Shown here: in pieces, positions 41,613-50,022 of the stretch
Layout of the letters: every line of letters begins with the position of its first letter
Position numbering within the stretch: the first letter of the stretch is position 1
NCBI RefSeq assembly: GCF_000376565.1
Contig: NZ_BARG01000038.1
Span: 248,001 to 312,000 of the forward strand
Source: Streptomyces hokutonensis
Lineage (GTDB): Bacteria; Actinomycetota; Actinomycetes; Streptomycetales; Streptomycetaceae
Direction of reading: 5' to 3'
Length of the DNA: 64,000 nucleotides
The notes under the pieces: generated by a model
Databases searched by the model: none
What the model was told of the DNA's origin: nothing
What the model saw: only the letters and a program-made list of their open reading frames with translations
Program-made: the position numbers and the translations under genes

Positions 41613-42428
41613 ATGGAGGCAGCGGCGGACGATCGGGCGGCCGGGGAATTCCTGGCAGGGATCCACGTGGGGGACATCTGCGACGGGACCGTCGTGGAGG
41701 TCACGCGGTCTCAGGGGGTGGTGGTCGCCCTGGACGGGTTCTCCGCGCGCCCGCTGGGTGTCGTCTGGCCGGCGGACGTCTCTTGGCGCTGGAAGACGGC
41801 TGTGGCCGTGGAGGTCGGCCGGCGGATCACCGCTGAAGTGGTGGCCGTCGATCTCGACGAGGGGCGGTTGCGGCTGGCGATGACCGCTACCGAGAACCCG
41901 GAACTCTGGGCGTTCCTGACCTCGCTTCACCCCGGTGAGATTCTCTCCGGGACGGTCGCCGCCATCGAGCGGTTCGGTGTGTTCGTGGCGCTGGACGACG
42001 GCCCCGACCATCCGGTCTTCCCCGGCGTCGGGTTCATCACGATCCCCGAACTGTCCTGGCGTCACATCGACGCGGTGTCCGACGTCGTCCGGGTCGGGCA
42101 GCGCGTGACGTGCGAGTTCCTCCAGTTCGACGACTGGAACGGAGAGGCGCGGCTGTCGTTGAGGGCGATGCAGCCGGACCCCTTCGCGGTGTTCGCCGAA
42201 GGGGTCACGGTGGGGCAGGCGCTGCACGGACAGGTCACCAAGGTGGTCCCGTTCGGCGTCTTCGTCCGGGTCGCCGACGGCATCGAAGGGCTGGTCCATC
42301 TACGGGAGTTGGTCGAGGCGCCCGTGGAGACGGCGGAGGGTGTCCATCAGGTGGGCGACGAGCTCACGGTCGTCGTCACCGAAATCGACCGGGAGCGGCG
42401 CAGATTGGCGCTGTCCCCGGCGCGCTGA
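41613..42428 (+). CDS. Protein of three tandem S1 RNA-binding domains
   Basis: A 271-residue protein made almost wholly of S1-like OB folds. Repeat 1 begins GDICDGTVVEVTRSQGVVVAL (about 21-95), repeat 2 GEILSGTVAAIERFGVFVAL (about 107-185) and repeat 3 GQALHGQVTKVVPFGVFVRV, GIEGLVHLREL (195-271). The third is closest to the ribosomal S1 consensus. It lacks the ribosome-anchoring N-terminal domains of RpsA and any nuclease domain, so an RNA-binding or translation-related accessory role is inferred. No convincing ribosome site precedes the ATG. The first repeat is diverged. Confidence 0.85.
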   Translation: MEAAADDRAAGEFLAGIHVGDICDGTVVEVTRSQGVVVALDGFSARPLGVVWPADVSWRWKTAVAVEVGRRITAEVVAVDLDEGRLRLAMTATENPELWAFLTSLHPGEILSGTVAAIERFGVFVALDDGPDHPVFPGVGFITIPELSWRHIDAVSDVVRVGQRVTCEFLQFDDWNGEARLSLRAMQPDPFAVFAEGVTVGQALHGQVTKVVPFGVFVRVADGIEGLVHLRELVEAPVETAEGVHQVGDELTVVVTEIDRERRRLALSPAR

Positions 42429-42526
42429 TCGTGTACTCCCTTACGTGACCGACCAGTTCACCATGAGCCGGGTGCCGAGATCCGCCCCCGCGTCGCCCTT
42501 GCGCGGAGACGGATCAGGCAGCCGCC

Positions 42527-43570
42527 TCAGGACTTGACCGGACGCCCCCGACCCCACGCCCAGGCGAGGCGGTCCGCGCCGGACTGGTTGGTCGTGGCCA
42601 GCCAGGGGCGGGCCGCGTCGCCGATGAGCTTCTGGATCGAGTACGTGTCGTCGGTGCGCAGACCGGGCCAGTAGACGGAGCCCATGCCGAGCTTGCGGAA
42701 GGTGTCGGTGTCGGCCTGGATGAAGTTGACCGAGTTGTCGTCAGGGGTAGGCACGTTGTAGTTCAGGCCCGTGGTCATCGGGGCGCCGAACTCGTCGGCC
42801 ACCGTGCGGTTCGCGCAGTCGCCGAGACGCTCCTTGAGGTCGCTCACCCACTGGTCGTAGGTGGCGTAGCTCTTCCAGAACCCGTAGTGGTGCAGCGAGA
42901 GGTACGTCCCCTTCAGGCGCGGGTCGGCGCAGACCGTGGTGACGTGGTCGTTGTAGCCGGCGCCGCTCACGAACACCCGGTTGCGGGGCACCTTGGAGTA
43001 GGTGTCCAGCCACTTGGCGGCGAGGTCGGCCCACTCGGTGTCGGTGTAGCCGTGGGGCTCGTTCATCGGCTCGAAGTAGACGCGCTGGTTGTGCTGGTAG
43101 GCCTTCACCACGGTGTCCCACATCGGCCAGTACGTGGCGGGGTCGTCGATGAAGCCGTCCTTGTTGGCGCCCGTCCCCTCCCAGTAGGAGACGATGACCT
43201 TGAAGCCCTGCGCCGTCGCCGCGTCGATGACCCCGCGGTACGACTTCCAGTAACTGCCGTTCACCGTGTACGGGTTGATGGGCAGCCGCACCGTGTTGGC
43301 GCCGAGGTTGGCGCGGAAGGCCGAGATGACGCGGGTCGCCTTGGTGTACGTCTGCGCGTAGGTGTCGCTGAGCGACAGGCCGGACAGGACGACCGGGTCG
43401 TCGGCGTAATTGTCGCGCGGGTCGGCCCAGTTGACGCCCTTGAACTGGGACGTGTTCGTGCTCGGCGCCGCGGAGGCGGGGCTGCCGGCCAGCGTGGTGC
43501 CGGTGACAGCGGCGATCGCGACGGCCACGAAGGTGGCCCGCAGACGGGTTCTGGCGGGGTTGGTGCGCAT
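42527..43570 (-). CDS. Secreted GH5 endoglucanase-type glycoside hydrolase
   Basis: A 347-residue enzyme with a signal peptide (RLRATFVAVAIAAVTGTTLA, cleavage near SPASA-AP). The GH5 fold is clear: FKGVNWADP, NTVRLPINPYTVNG, the acid/base Glu171 in FEPMNEPHG, SLHHYGFW and nucleophile Glu260 in VADEFGAP. No carbohydrate-binding module is attached, unlike many secreted cellulases. A LacI-type operator (43717-43730), one base from that of the sugar transporter operon, lies 147 bp upstream. Release of oligosaccharides outside the cell and their uptake by that transporter would be a coherent pair. Exact substrate (cellulose, xyloglucan, mannan) is open. Confidence 0.93.
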   Translation of the reverse strand: MRTNPARTRLRATFVAVAIAAVTGTTLAGSPASAAPSTNTSQFKGVNWADPRDNYADDPVVLSGLSLSDTYAQTYTKATRVISAFRANLGANTVRLPINPYTVNGSYWKSYRGVIDAATAQGFKVIVSYWEGTGANKDGFIDDPATYWPMWDTVVKAYQHNQRVYFEPMNEPHGYTDTEWADLAAKWLDTYSKVPRNRVFVSGAGYNDHVTTVCADPRLKGTYLSLHHYGFWKSYATYDQWVSDLKERLGDCANRTVADEFGAPMTTGLNYNVPTPDDNSVNFIQADTDTFRKLGMGSVYWPGLRTDDTYSIQKLIGDAARPWLATTNQSGADRLAWAWGRGRPVKS

Positions 43571-43716
43571 CGACTTGCCCTTTCAGGAATGGCGGCTCGA
43601 CGCGGGGCGGGGCCCGCGCGCGGCTGAGCGGCCGTTGGAACAGGTACCGGGAGGGACGGGGATGTCGGCTCGCCGTCTCCGGCCCGGTGGGCTCGGCGTG
43701 AGGTGGTGGAGGGGGA

Positions 43717-43730
43717 TGTTTACGCAAACA
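43717..43730. promoter_or_regulatory. LacI-type operator before the GH5 gene
   Basis: TGTTTACGCAAACA differs from the perfect palindrome at 2817-2830 in one position. It lies 147 bp upstream of the GH5 start. The only LacI regulator in the window is at 2929-4017. Confidence 0.75.
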
Positions 43731-43812
43731 TGGCGGCGCCGGAATCGTGGCATCCGGCACCGCCATCGTCAAGGTTTCCCGCACGTAACGCCGTCGGCGT
43801 CCTGCGACGCGT

Positions 43813-44640
43813 CTACGGCTTGATGCCCACCCCGGTCCACAGGCTGACCTCGGCGTCCGTGGGCTGCTCCGCCGTGCCGGTGTCCTCGTCGGCGGCGTCG
43901 GGGCGCCAGCGGTGGCCGACCGCGATGCCGGGTTCGAGCAGGTCGAGCCCGGTGAAGAAGCGGGAGACGTCCTTCTGGGAGCGGAACTGCACCGGAGTCC
44001 CGGCGTTGGTGTAGATCGACGTCACCTTCTCCCAGGTGGCCGGGTCGAAGTCGGGCGTGCAGTGGCTGATGGCCAGGGCGCTGCCCGAGGGGAGAACCGA
44101 CAGCAGGCGCTCCACGAGCCCGTACGGGTCCTGGGCGTCGGTGACGAAGTGCAGGAGCGCGTTGAGGGAGAGCGCGACCGGCTGGTCGAGGTCGAGTACC
44201 TCGGCCAGCTCCGGGGCGTTGAGGAGTGTTTCGGGGTCGTTGACGTCCGCCTGCACATAGGTGGTGCGGCCCTGCCGGGTGCTGCGCATCAGCCGTTCGG
44301 CGTACTTGAGGACCAGCGGGTCGTTGTCGGCGTAGACCACCCGGGCCTCGGGGACCACGGACTGGGCGACCTGGTGCAGGTTCGGTTCGGTGGGGATGCC
44401 GGTGCCGATGTCGAGCCACTGCTTGATGCCGTGCTCCCGGGCCAGGACGCGGGTGGCCCGGTGCATGAACGCGCGGTTCTCGCGGGCGCAGACGAAGATG
44501 GCCGGGTAGGCCGCCGCGACCGTCTCGGCCGCCTGCTTGTCGACCTCGAAGTGGTCCTTGCCGCCCAGGTAGTAGTCGTACATGCGGGCGGAGTGCGGCC
44601 TGCTGGTGTCGATGTCCCGCGCGGCGTGGGGGTTGGTCAT
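43813..44640 (-). CDS. SAM-dependent methyltransferase family protein (PF04672/DUF574 type), copy 1
   Basis: A 275-residue member of an actinobacterial family with a class I methyltransferase fold. Markers: SARMYDYYLGGKDHFEVDK, FMHRATRVLAREHGIKQWLDIGTGIPT (SAM glycine loop), VVYADNDPLVLKYAERLM and the end SLWTGVGIKP. GAGGGAC precedes the ATG. In vivo targets of this family are not known to me. It shares layout and many residues with the second copy at 48057-48869; both frame a set of anti-sigma, phosphatase and XRE/DUF397 genes, which suggests linked regulation. Confidence 0.9.
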   Translation of the reverse strand: MTNPHAARDIDTSRPHSARMYDYYLGGKDHFEVDKQAAETVAAAYPAIFVCARENRAFMHRATRVLAREHGIKQWLDIGTGIPTEPNLHQVAQSVVPEARVVYADNDPLVLKYAERLMRSTRQGRTTYVQADVNDPETLLNAPELAEVLDLDQPVALSLNALLHFVTDAQDPYGLVERLLSVLPSGSALAISHCTPDFDPATWEKVTSIYTNAGTPVQFRSQKDVSRFFTGLDLLEPGIAVGHRWRPDAADEDTGTAEQPTDAEVSLWTGVGIKP

Positions 44641-44725
44641 GCTGTCCCTCTCAAGTGGTGTGCATCGGCGTCTCGGGCAGGTCGCAGCCGGGCCGGCTCC
44701 AGTTCCTCACGCCCGTGGTTCTGGT

Positions 44726-44977
44726 TCAGCCGGCCATCAGATGGTCGGCCAGGCCGCGCTTGACCCCGTCGACGAACGCGGCCATCTCCTGCGGCGTGTA
44801 GATCAGCGCGGGTCCGGCGGGGTCGGTCGACTGGCGCAACGCGATACGGCCGTCGGCGAGTTGCTTGGTCTCCACGCACTGGCCGCCGTTGGGACCGCTC
44901 CAGGGGCATTCCCAGCCCTGCTCGCCGAGGTTCGACGCGGGCATCCCGTTGTAGACCGTGTTGTCGGTGGTGGTCAT
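44726..44977 (-). CDS. DUF397 small protein
   Basis: An 83-residue protein of the DUF397 family (usually 60-80 residues) found next to XRE regulators in Streptomyces. Recognisable text: NLGEQGWECPWSGPNGGQCVET, ALRQSTDPAGPALIYTPQEMAAFVDGVKRG. Its ATG overlaps the stop of the XRE gene (ATGA), so expression is coupled. Members probably act as partners or antagonists of the neighbouring XRE protein in development and antibiotic control; that role is family knowledge, not visible here. Confidence 0.9.
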   Translation of the reverse strand: MTTTDNTVYNGMPASNLGEQGWECPWSGPNGGQCVETKQLADGRIALRQSTDPAGPALIYTPQEMAAFVDGVKRGLADHLMAG

Positions 44978-45840
44978 GAGTACTCCTTGCGCATGCGGTT
45001 CAAGAGCGCCTTGCTGTCCGCGGACGAGGTCAGCAGCGACATCCTGTTGTGCGCCTCCAGATGGGCCGCGACGTCGGATCGCTGGTCCAGATACATGGAG
45101 GCGGAGAGGATCTCGCTGTAGACGATGTCGGGCAGCTCCGGTTCCTCGAACCGGAAATAGGTGAAGGGTGCGCACGCCCCCACGTGGGCACCCGCCGAGA
45201 ACGGGACGATGTCGACACTGACGTGGTCCAGTTCCGAGACCTCGAGGAGCCGGTCTATCTGGTCCCGCATGACCGCGGGACCGCCCACCACCCGGTGGAG
45301 CACGGCTTCTTCCAGCACCGCCCACAGGGTGGGCGAGTCCGGCCTCTCCAGCAGACTCTGGCGGCGCAGACGTAACTGCACCCGCCGTTCAAGGTCTTCG
45401 TCGTTGTCGTTCGGGAAGCCGCCGCTCAGTACGGCACGCGCGTAGTCGTACGTCTGGAGGAGTCCCGTGACGTAGTGGGGTTCATAGGTGCGCAGGGTCT
45501 TGGCGCCGGTCTCCAGGCTGACGTAGGCGGTGAACCAGCCGGGCAGCACGTCACGGAAGTCGTGCCACCAGCCGGGCCGGTTGGCGCGCTCGGCGAGGGC
45601 GACGAACTCCTCGATCTCCTGCCGGTCGGCGCCGTAGGTCTCCAGCAGCTTCTCGACGTAGAGCGGTTTGAGACCGACCTCGGCCTTCTCCAGGCGGCGG
45701 ATGGTCAGGGACGTCACCCGCAGGGCCCTGGCGGCGTCGTCCAGGGACACGCCCGCGTCCTGCCGCCGGTCCTGCAGCCGGCGGCCGAGGATCATGCGCA
45801 GGACCGTGGGTGCACCGGCGCCCGAACGAGCTTCGCTCAC
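44974..45840 (-). CDS. XRE-family regulator with DUF5753 domain
   Basis: A 288-residue DNA-binding protein starting at GTG 45840, six bases after AGGAGG. The helix-turn-helix is LGRRLQDRRQDAGVSLDDAARALRVTSLTIRRLEKAEVGLK; the C-terminal DUF5753 shows FTAYVSLETGAKTLRTYEPHYVTGLLQTYDYARAVL and LLEVSELDHVSVDIVPFSAGAHVG. It is coupled to the DUF397 gene downstream by a 4-bp overlap. The pair adjoins a divergent ATPase gene of the anti-sigma type, the same grouping as the Streptomyces abaA-like loci. Its ligand is unknown. Confidence 0.92.
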   Translation of the reverse strand: MSEARSGAGAPTVLRMILGRRLQDRRQDAGVSLDDAARALRVTSLTIRRLEKAEVGLKPLYVEKLLETYGADRQEIEEFVALAERANRPGWWHDFRDVLPGWFTAYVSLETGAKTLRTYEPHYVTGLLQTYDYARAVLSGGFPNDNDEDLERRVQLRLRRQSLLERPDSPTLWAVLEEAVLHRVVGGPAVMRDQIDRLLEVSELDHVSVDIVPFSAGAHVGACAPFTYFRFEEPELPDIVYSEILSASMYLDQRSDVAAHLEAHNRMSLLTSSADSKALLNRMRKEYS

Positions 45841-46080
45841 GCCCAACCTCCTGAGGGACTGTCACCGGCGCCAGTCTGACAGCGACTTGCTGTTGCCGCC
45901 AGACAGAAATCGGCGTTCTGTAATTATCAGGGAGCCGGTTGCAGCTTGAACTGACCTATGGGCATAGTTACTTGTGTCAGTGATCTAGGCCCCCCGCCGG
46001 AACACCCCAATTCCGGCACGCCTGTTGCCGCTGACCCGCGTCTCCCGCCTGCGCACGCCCCCGATGGAAGGCGAACCACC

Positions 46081-46527
46081 GTGTCCCCCCACACGACTCC
46101 CTCCCCGCAGCTTTTAGACGTCGCCAGCCCCGACCTGGCGCACTGGCTGGAACTTCCGGCGCACCGCTCCGGCGTCCGGGTCGCCCGCCACGTCATGGGC
46201 GCGCAACTGGCCAGGTGGGGCCTGCCCGAGAGCGTGCGTGACGACGCGGTGCTCCTTGTCTCGGAGTTGGCCACCAACGGCGTGTGCCACACCCCCAGTG
46301 CGCGGCTCCTGTGCGGGGTCGGGATCGTCGACGACCGCTGTCTGCGCATCGAGGTGCACGACCACGACTACACCGGCGGCGGGCTCTCCCGCTGTGAGCC
46401 GTGCGTCGACGACGAGAGCGGGCGCGGGCTGTTCATCGTGCAGGCGCTCGCGGACACCTGGGGGGTCGACCGCTCGGCGCTCACCGGCGGCAAGGCCGTG
46501 TGGGCCATGCTGCCGACCGGGCGCTGA
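46081..46527 (+). CDS. Anti-sigma-type ATP-binding protein (HATPase_c_2)
   Basis: A 148-residue GHKL ATPase of the RsbW/SpoIIAB type, expected to bind or phosphorylate partners in a sigma-factor switch. The N box is DAVLLVSELATNGVCHTP and the G boxes are EVHDHDYTGGG and DDESGRGLFIVQALADTWGV; the usual serine-kinase residues are present. Start is GTG 46081, after GGAAGG at somewhat long spacing; an upstream ATG (45958) would add 41 low-quality residues. It is divergent from the XRE gene and convergent with a PP2C phosphatase, while a SigB/F-type sigma factor follows at 49002. Confidence 0.88.
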   Translation: MSPHTTPSPQLLDVASPDLAHWLELPAHRSGVRVARHVMGAQLARWGLPESVRDDAVLLVSELATNGVCHTPSARLLCGVGIVDDRCLRIEVHDHDYTGGGLSRCEPCVDDESGRGLFIVQALADTWGVDRSALTGGKAVWAMLPTGR

Positions 46528-46566
46528 TCCAGGACGATGCAGGGGGCGAGGACGCCCGCGGCCTGT

Positions 46567-48015
46567 TCAGGTGGTCGCGGGCGTCAACTCGGCCAGCAGC
46601 AGCGTGCGGTCGTCGGCTCCGGGCGCCGCGCCGGGGGAGCGGAGCAGCCGCTCGCACAACCCGGGGAACGCGTCCGGACCGCCGGACGGTGCGGGTTCGG
46701 CGGCGGCCGTGTCGAGGGCCGCGGCCAGCCGGGCGATCTCCTGGTCGATGTCCGCGTGCCGGGACTCCACCAGCCCGTCGCTGTAGAGCAGGAGCAGAGA
46801 CGGCTCGGAGACCGTCAGCACCGTGGCCTCGTAGTTGCCGGTGCCGAGTCCCAGCGGCAGTCCCGCGCTGGCGAGGATGACGGGTGCGGTCGGTCCCCCG
46901 GGGCCGCGCAGCAGTGGGGGAGGGTGTCCGGCGCCGACCAGGGTGCAGGTGTGCGAGGCCGCGTCCCACTCGGCGTAGATGCAGGTGGCGAAGGACGCGC
47001 CCGGGGTGTCGTAGGCCAACTCGTCGAGGCGGCGCATGAGTTCGGCCGGTTCCATGTCGAGCCGGGCCAACGTGCGTACGGCCGTGCGCAGTTGGATCAT
47101 GGCGACGGCGGAGTCGGGGCCGTGTCCCATCGCGTCGCCGACGACCAGGCCGACCCGGCCGCCGGGGCGTGGCAGGACGTCGAACCAGTCGCCGCCGATG
47201 ATGTTGCCCTGCCCTGCGGGGAGATAGCCGTGGGCGATACGGCAGCCGGCGAACTGCCGGGCCGGGTCGGGGAGCAGGCTGTTGCGGATGGCCAGCGCGG
47301 TGCGGCGCTCGCGTTCGTAGCGGCGCGCGTTGTCCAGGGCCACACAGGCCCGGGCCGCGAGCGACTCCACGGCCACGGCCTCGCCGGGCAGGAACGGTTC
47401 CCGCTCCGGGCCGCGGGTGCAGGCGATGAACCCGATGACGGCACCGCGCAGTTGGAGCGGCAACACGAGGAAGGACGCCGTCTTCAGTAGATCGTCTATG
47501 CGCTGCGCGTCCCCGCCCGCGGAGGCCAGCAGCCGCTGCGAGGTGTGCGCGTCCACCCCGTCGAGCACCTGGGTGTGCCCGGTCGCGAGGGCGCGCGCGT
47601 ACGGGGTCTCGCGCGGGAAGACGATCACCTCACCGACCGGCAGCACACCGTCCCAGGTCTCCTGAGCCTCCGTACCCACCCGCACCGCCAGCCGGCGCGC
47701 CTCGATCTGGGCCGGATCGACGGAGGGCGTCGCGTTCTCCTCCAGCACCCACCGCTCCAGCAGATACACCGAGGCCGCGTCGCAGAACCCGGGCGTCAGC
47801 GCGTGCACGACGTGGGTGCCGGTCAGCCGCAGATCGAGCTCCGAGCCGATCACGTCCGCCGCGGGGGCGAAGACCTGCCTGCGGCGTGGGGGCCCGGCAG
47901 GGAGTGCGTCACCGAAGTGACTGCGCGGTTCGTTCCGCAGAGTCGTGCCTTTCGGGGTGGGGACCGGCCGCGTGGCGTGGGGCATGCGGTCTGCCGTGCG
48001 TACGACGGCAATCAT
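46567..48015 (-). CDS. PP2C-type (SpoIIE/RsbU) serine phosphatase with GAF domain
   Basis: A phosphatase of about 482 residues. An N-terminal PAS/GAF-like region (LDLRLTGTHVVHALTPGFCDAASVYLLE... FLVLPLQLRGAVIGFIACTR) is followed by a linking helix (ALDNARRYERERRTALAIRNSLLPD) and the SpoIIE catalytic domain (GNIIGGDWFDVLPRPGGRVGLVVGDAMGHG with the metal Asp pair, LLLLYSDGLVESR). It should reverse phosphorylation of anti-sigma antagonists. The start is uncertain: ATG 48015 is used; 47985 and TTG 48030 are possible. It is convergent with the ATPase gene and divergent from the second methyltransferase. Confidence 0.88.
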   Translation of the reverse strand: MIAVVRTADRMPHATRPVPTPKGTTLRNEPRSHFGDALPAGPPRRRQVFAPAADVIGSELDLRLTGTHVVHALTPGFCDAASVYLLERWVLEENATPSVDPAQIEARRLAVRVGTEAQETWDGVLPVGEVIVFPRETPYARALATGHTQVLDGVDAHTSQRLLASAGGDAQRIDDLLKTASFLVLPLQLRGAVIGFIACTRGPEREPFLPGEAVAVESLAARACVALDNARRYERERRTALAIRNSLLPDPARQFAGCRIAHGYLPAGQGNIIGGDWFDVLPRPGGRVGLVVGDAMGHGPDSAVAMIQLRTAVRTLARLDMEPAELMRRLDELAYDTPGASFATCIYAEWDAASHTCTLVGAGHPPPLLRGPGGPTAPVILASAGLPLGLGTGNYEATVLTVSEPSLLLLYSDGLVESRHADIDQEIARLAAALDTAAAEPAPSGGPDAFPGLCERLLRSPGAAPGADDRTLLLAELTPATT

Positions 48016-48056
48016 ATGATGACTCGTCAAGGATCTTCGGGTGAAGAGGAGTTGCA

Positions 48057-48869
48057 GTGCCGGGTAGTGGAGGTCTGCCGCAGGGGATCGATCCCGACAA
48101 GGCGAGTGTCGCCCGAATGTACGACGCGATGCTGGGCGGTGAACACAATTTCGCCATAGACCGCGAGGCGCTGGCGGCGTTCACCGCGATCGACCCCCAG
48201 GTGCGCACCCTGGCCCGGGCCAACCGCGACTTCCTCGGGCGGGCGGTGCGCTTCCTGGTCGCCTCCGGGGTACGGCAGTTCATCGACCTCGGCTCGGGAA
48301 TCCCCACCCAGGGCAACGTCCACGAGGTCGCGCAGGCGGCCAGCCCCGGCGCCCGCGTGGTCTACGTCGACAACGACCCGGTGGCCGTCGCGCACAGCAC
48401 CTCCCTTCTCGCCGACAACCCGGACGCGGACATCGTCGACGGCGACATCCGGCGGCCGGCCGAGGTCCTGTCCGCCCCGCAGGTAAGGAAGTTGATCGAC
48501 TTCGAGCAGCCGGTCGCCGTCCTGATGATCACGATCCTGCACTTCATCACTCCCGCGGAGGACCCGGCCGGCATCGTCGCCGAGTTCCGCGACGCGCTGC
48601 CCGAGGGCAGCTGGCTCGCGCTGAGCCACGCGACGAACCAGGACCGCCCGGACACCGCCGCGGCCGTCGGCAAGCTGTACCGTTCCAAGGCCACTTCGCC
48701 CGTCACCGCCCGCTCCCACGACGAGATCCTCGGCCTGTTCGACGGCTTCGACCTCGTCGAACCCGGTCTGACCTACGTCCCCCTGTGGCGCCCGGATCCG
48801 GCGGACGAGATCCCGGAGAACCCGTCCGAGTACTGGGTCTACGCGGGCGTCGGCCGCAAGGGCGTGTGA
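48057..48869 (+). CDS. SAM-dependent methyltransferase family protein (PF04672/DUF574 type), copy 2
   Basis: A 270-residue paralogue of the protein at 43813-44640, sharing ARMYDAMLGGEHNFAIDRE, the SAM loop FIDLGSGIPTQGNVHE, VVYVDNDPVAVAHS and the end YWVYAGVGRKGV. GTG 48057 has AAGAGGAG six bases ahead. It is divergent from the phosphatase gene. Copies 1 and 2 differ enough to suggest an old duplication rather than a recent one. Function remains unproven in the family. Confidence 0.9.
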   Translation: MPGSGGLPQGIDPDKASVARMYDAMLGGEHNFAIDREALAAFTAIDPQVRTLARANRDFLGRAVRFLVASGVRQFIDLGSGIPTQGNVHEVAQAASPGARVVYVDNDPVAVAHSTSLLADNPDADIVDGDIRRPAEVLSAPQVRKLIDFEQPVAVLMITILHFITPAEDPAGIVAEFRDALPEGSWLALSHATNQDRPDTAAAVGKLYRSKATSPVTARSHDEILGLFDGFDLVEPGLTYVPLWRPDPADEIPENPSEYWVYAGVGRKGV

Positions 48870-48974
48870 GCCGCCCGGTCGACCTCCGAACCGAAAGTCG
48901 CGCGCTCGCCCCGGATTTGACCGAACAAGGGGGAGTGAGACGCGTGAACCGGGGCAGGGGCCTGTTGACGGAAG

Positions 48975-48988
48975 TTCGTTCGAACGAA
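48975..48988. promoter_or_regulatory. Palindrome TTCGTTCGAACGAA before the sigma factor gene
   Basis: A perfect 14-bp palindrome ends 13 bp before the sigma factor start, next to its ribosome-binding region. It could be an operator or a translation-affecting structure. It is not a LexA box, because CGAAC and GTTCG halves lie in the reverse order. Confidence 0.45.
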
Positions 48989-49001
48989 TGGGGTGGGCGT
49001 T

Positions 49002-49880
49002 ATGGGAGCCGTGACGGCAGCGAAGGCAGCGGCCACGGCAGGGCGGCGGGTTGCGACCGAGGAGTCGCTCCCGTTGATCGCGGAGCCGTCGAAGGTGAGC
49101 CCGAAGGACGCGCGTGAACTGTCGCGCCAGTTCTTCGACCGGCTGACCTCGCTGGAGGAGGGCACCCACGAGTTCCAGTACGTGCGCAACACCCTGATCG
49201 AGATGAACCTCTCGCTCGTGCGCTACGCGGCGGCGCGCTTCCGCAGCCGCAGCAACAACGAGATGGAGGACATCGTCCAGGTCGGCACGATCGGACTCAT
49301 CAAGGCGATCGACCGCTTCGAACTCACCCGCCAGGTCGAGTTCACCTCGTTCGCCGTCCCCTACATCGTGGGCGAGATCAAGCGCTTCTTCCGCGACACC
49401 AGCTGGGCCGTCCATGTGCCGCGCCGGCTCCAGGAGGCCCGCGTCGAGCTCGCCAAGGCGACCGAGGAACTCCGCTCACGCCTCGGCCGTACGCCCACCA
49501 CGCGGGAACTGTCCGAGCTGATGTGCCTGACCGAGGAAGAGGTCATCGAGGCCCGCAAGGCGTCCAACGGCTACACCTCCTCCTCGCTCGACGCCGCGCT
49601 CAGCTCCGACGCCGGCAGCGAGGGCGAGACCGTGCTCGCCGACGTCATCGGCGAGGACGACCCGGGCCTCGAACTGGTCGACGACCTCAGCTCCTTGGCC
49701 CCCCTGATCGCCCAACTCGACGACCGCGAGCGGAAGATCATCCACATGCGCTACGTCGAGGAGCGCACCCAGGCCGAGATCGGCGAGGAGCTCGGCGTCT
49801 CCCAGATGCATGTCTCGCGCCTCATCAGCCGTATGCTCCGGCGGCTGCGTGCCGGGCTGCTCGATCCCGCGGTCGCCTGA
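49002..49880 (+). CDS. RNA polymerase sigma factor, SigB/F/G subfamily
   Basis: Group 3 sigma factor of 292 residues, as for Streptomyces SigF-like proteins. Region 2 is EFQYVRNTLIEMNLSLVRYAAARF, then EDIVQVGTIGLIKAIDRFE and FTSFAVPYIVGEIKRFFRD; region 3 covers VPRRLQEARVELAKATEELRSRLGRTPTTRELSE; region 4 holds RKIIHMRYVEERTQAEIGEELGVSQMHVSRLISRMLRRLR. The ATG at 49002 is preferred to a GTG 9 bases upstream. Likely controlled by an RsbW-like protein such as the one at 46081; that pairing is inference from proximity. A strong hairpin ends the gene. Confidence 0.95.
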   Translation: MGAVTAAKAAATAGRRVATEESLPLIAEPSKVSPKDARELSRQFFDRLTSLEEGTHEFQYVRNTLIEMNLSLVRYAAARFRSRSNNEMEDIVQVGTIGLIKAIDRFELTRQVEFTSFAVPYIVGEIKRFFRDTSWAVHVPRRLQEARVELAKATEELRSRLGRTPTTRELSELMCLTEEEVIEARKASNGYTSSSLDAALSSDAGSEGETVLADVIGEDDPGLELVDDLSSLAPLIAQLDDRERKIIHMRYVEERTQAEIGEELGVSQMHVSRLISRMLRRLRAGLLDPAVA

Positions 49881-49962
49881 CGGGCCCATCCCGCCCAACA
49901 ATCCGGTCTGTTGGGTGAATTCGTCCTCCTCGGACGTCCGTTCCGCGGGACTCTCGTACTGT

Positions 49963-49995
49963 GACCGGACCGGCACCCAGGGTGCCGGTCCGGTC
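49963..49995 (+). terminator. Terminator of the sigma factor gene
   Basis: A 15-bp perfect stem (GACCGGACCGGCACC with its complement) and a 3-base CAG loop lie between the sigma factor and the next gene on the same strand. No T tract follows. Confidence 0.7.
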
Positions 49996-50022
49996 GTGAC
50001 AGGGTTGCCGGAAGGGGGAGTT

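Noticed and set aside
48975..48988. LexA/SOS box before the sigma factor gene
   Set aside because: The Streptomyces box is CGAAC-N4-GTTCG. Here the halves are in the opposite order, so the palindrome is not a LexA site.
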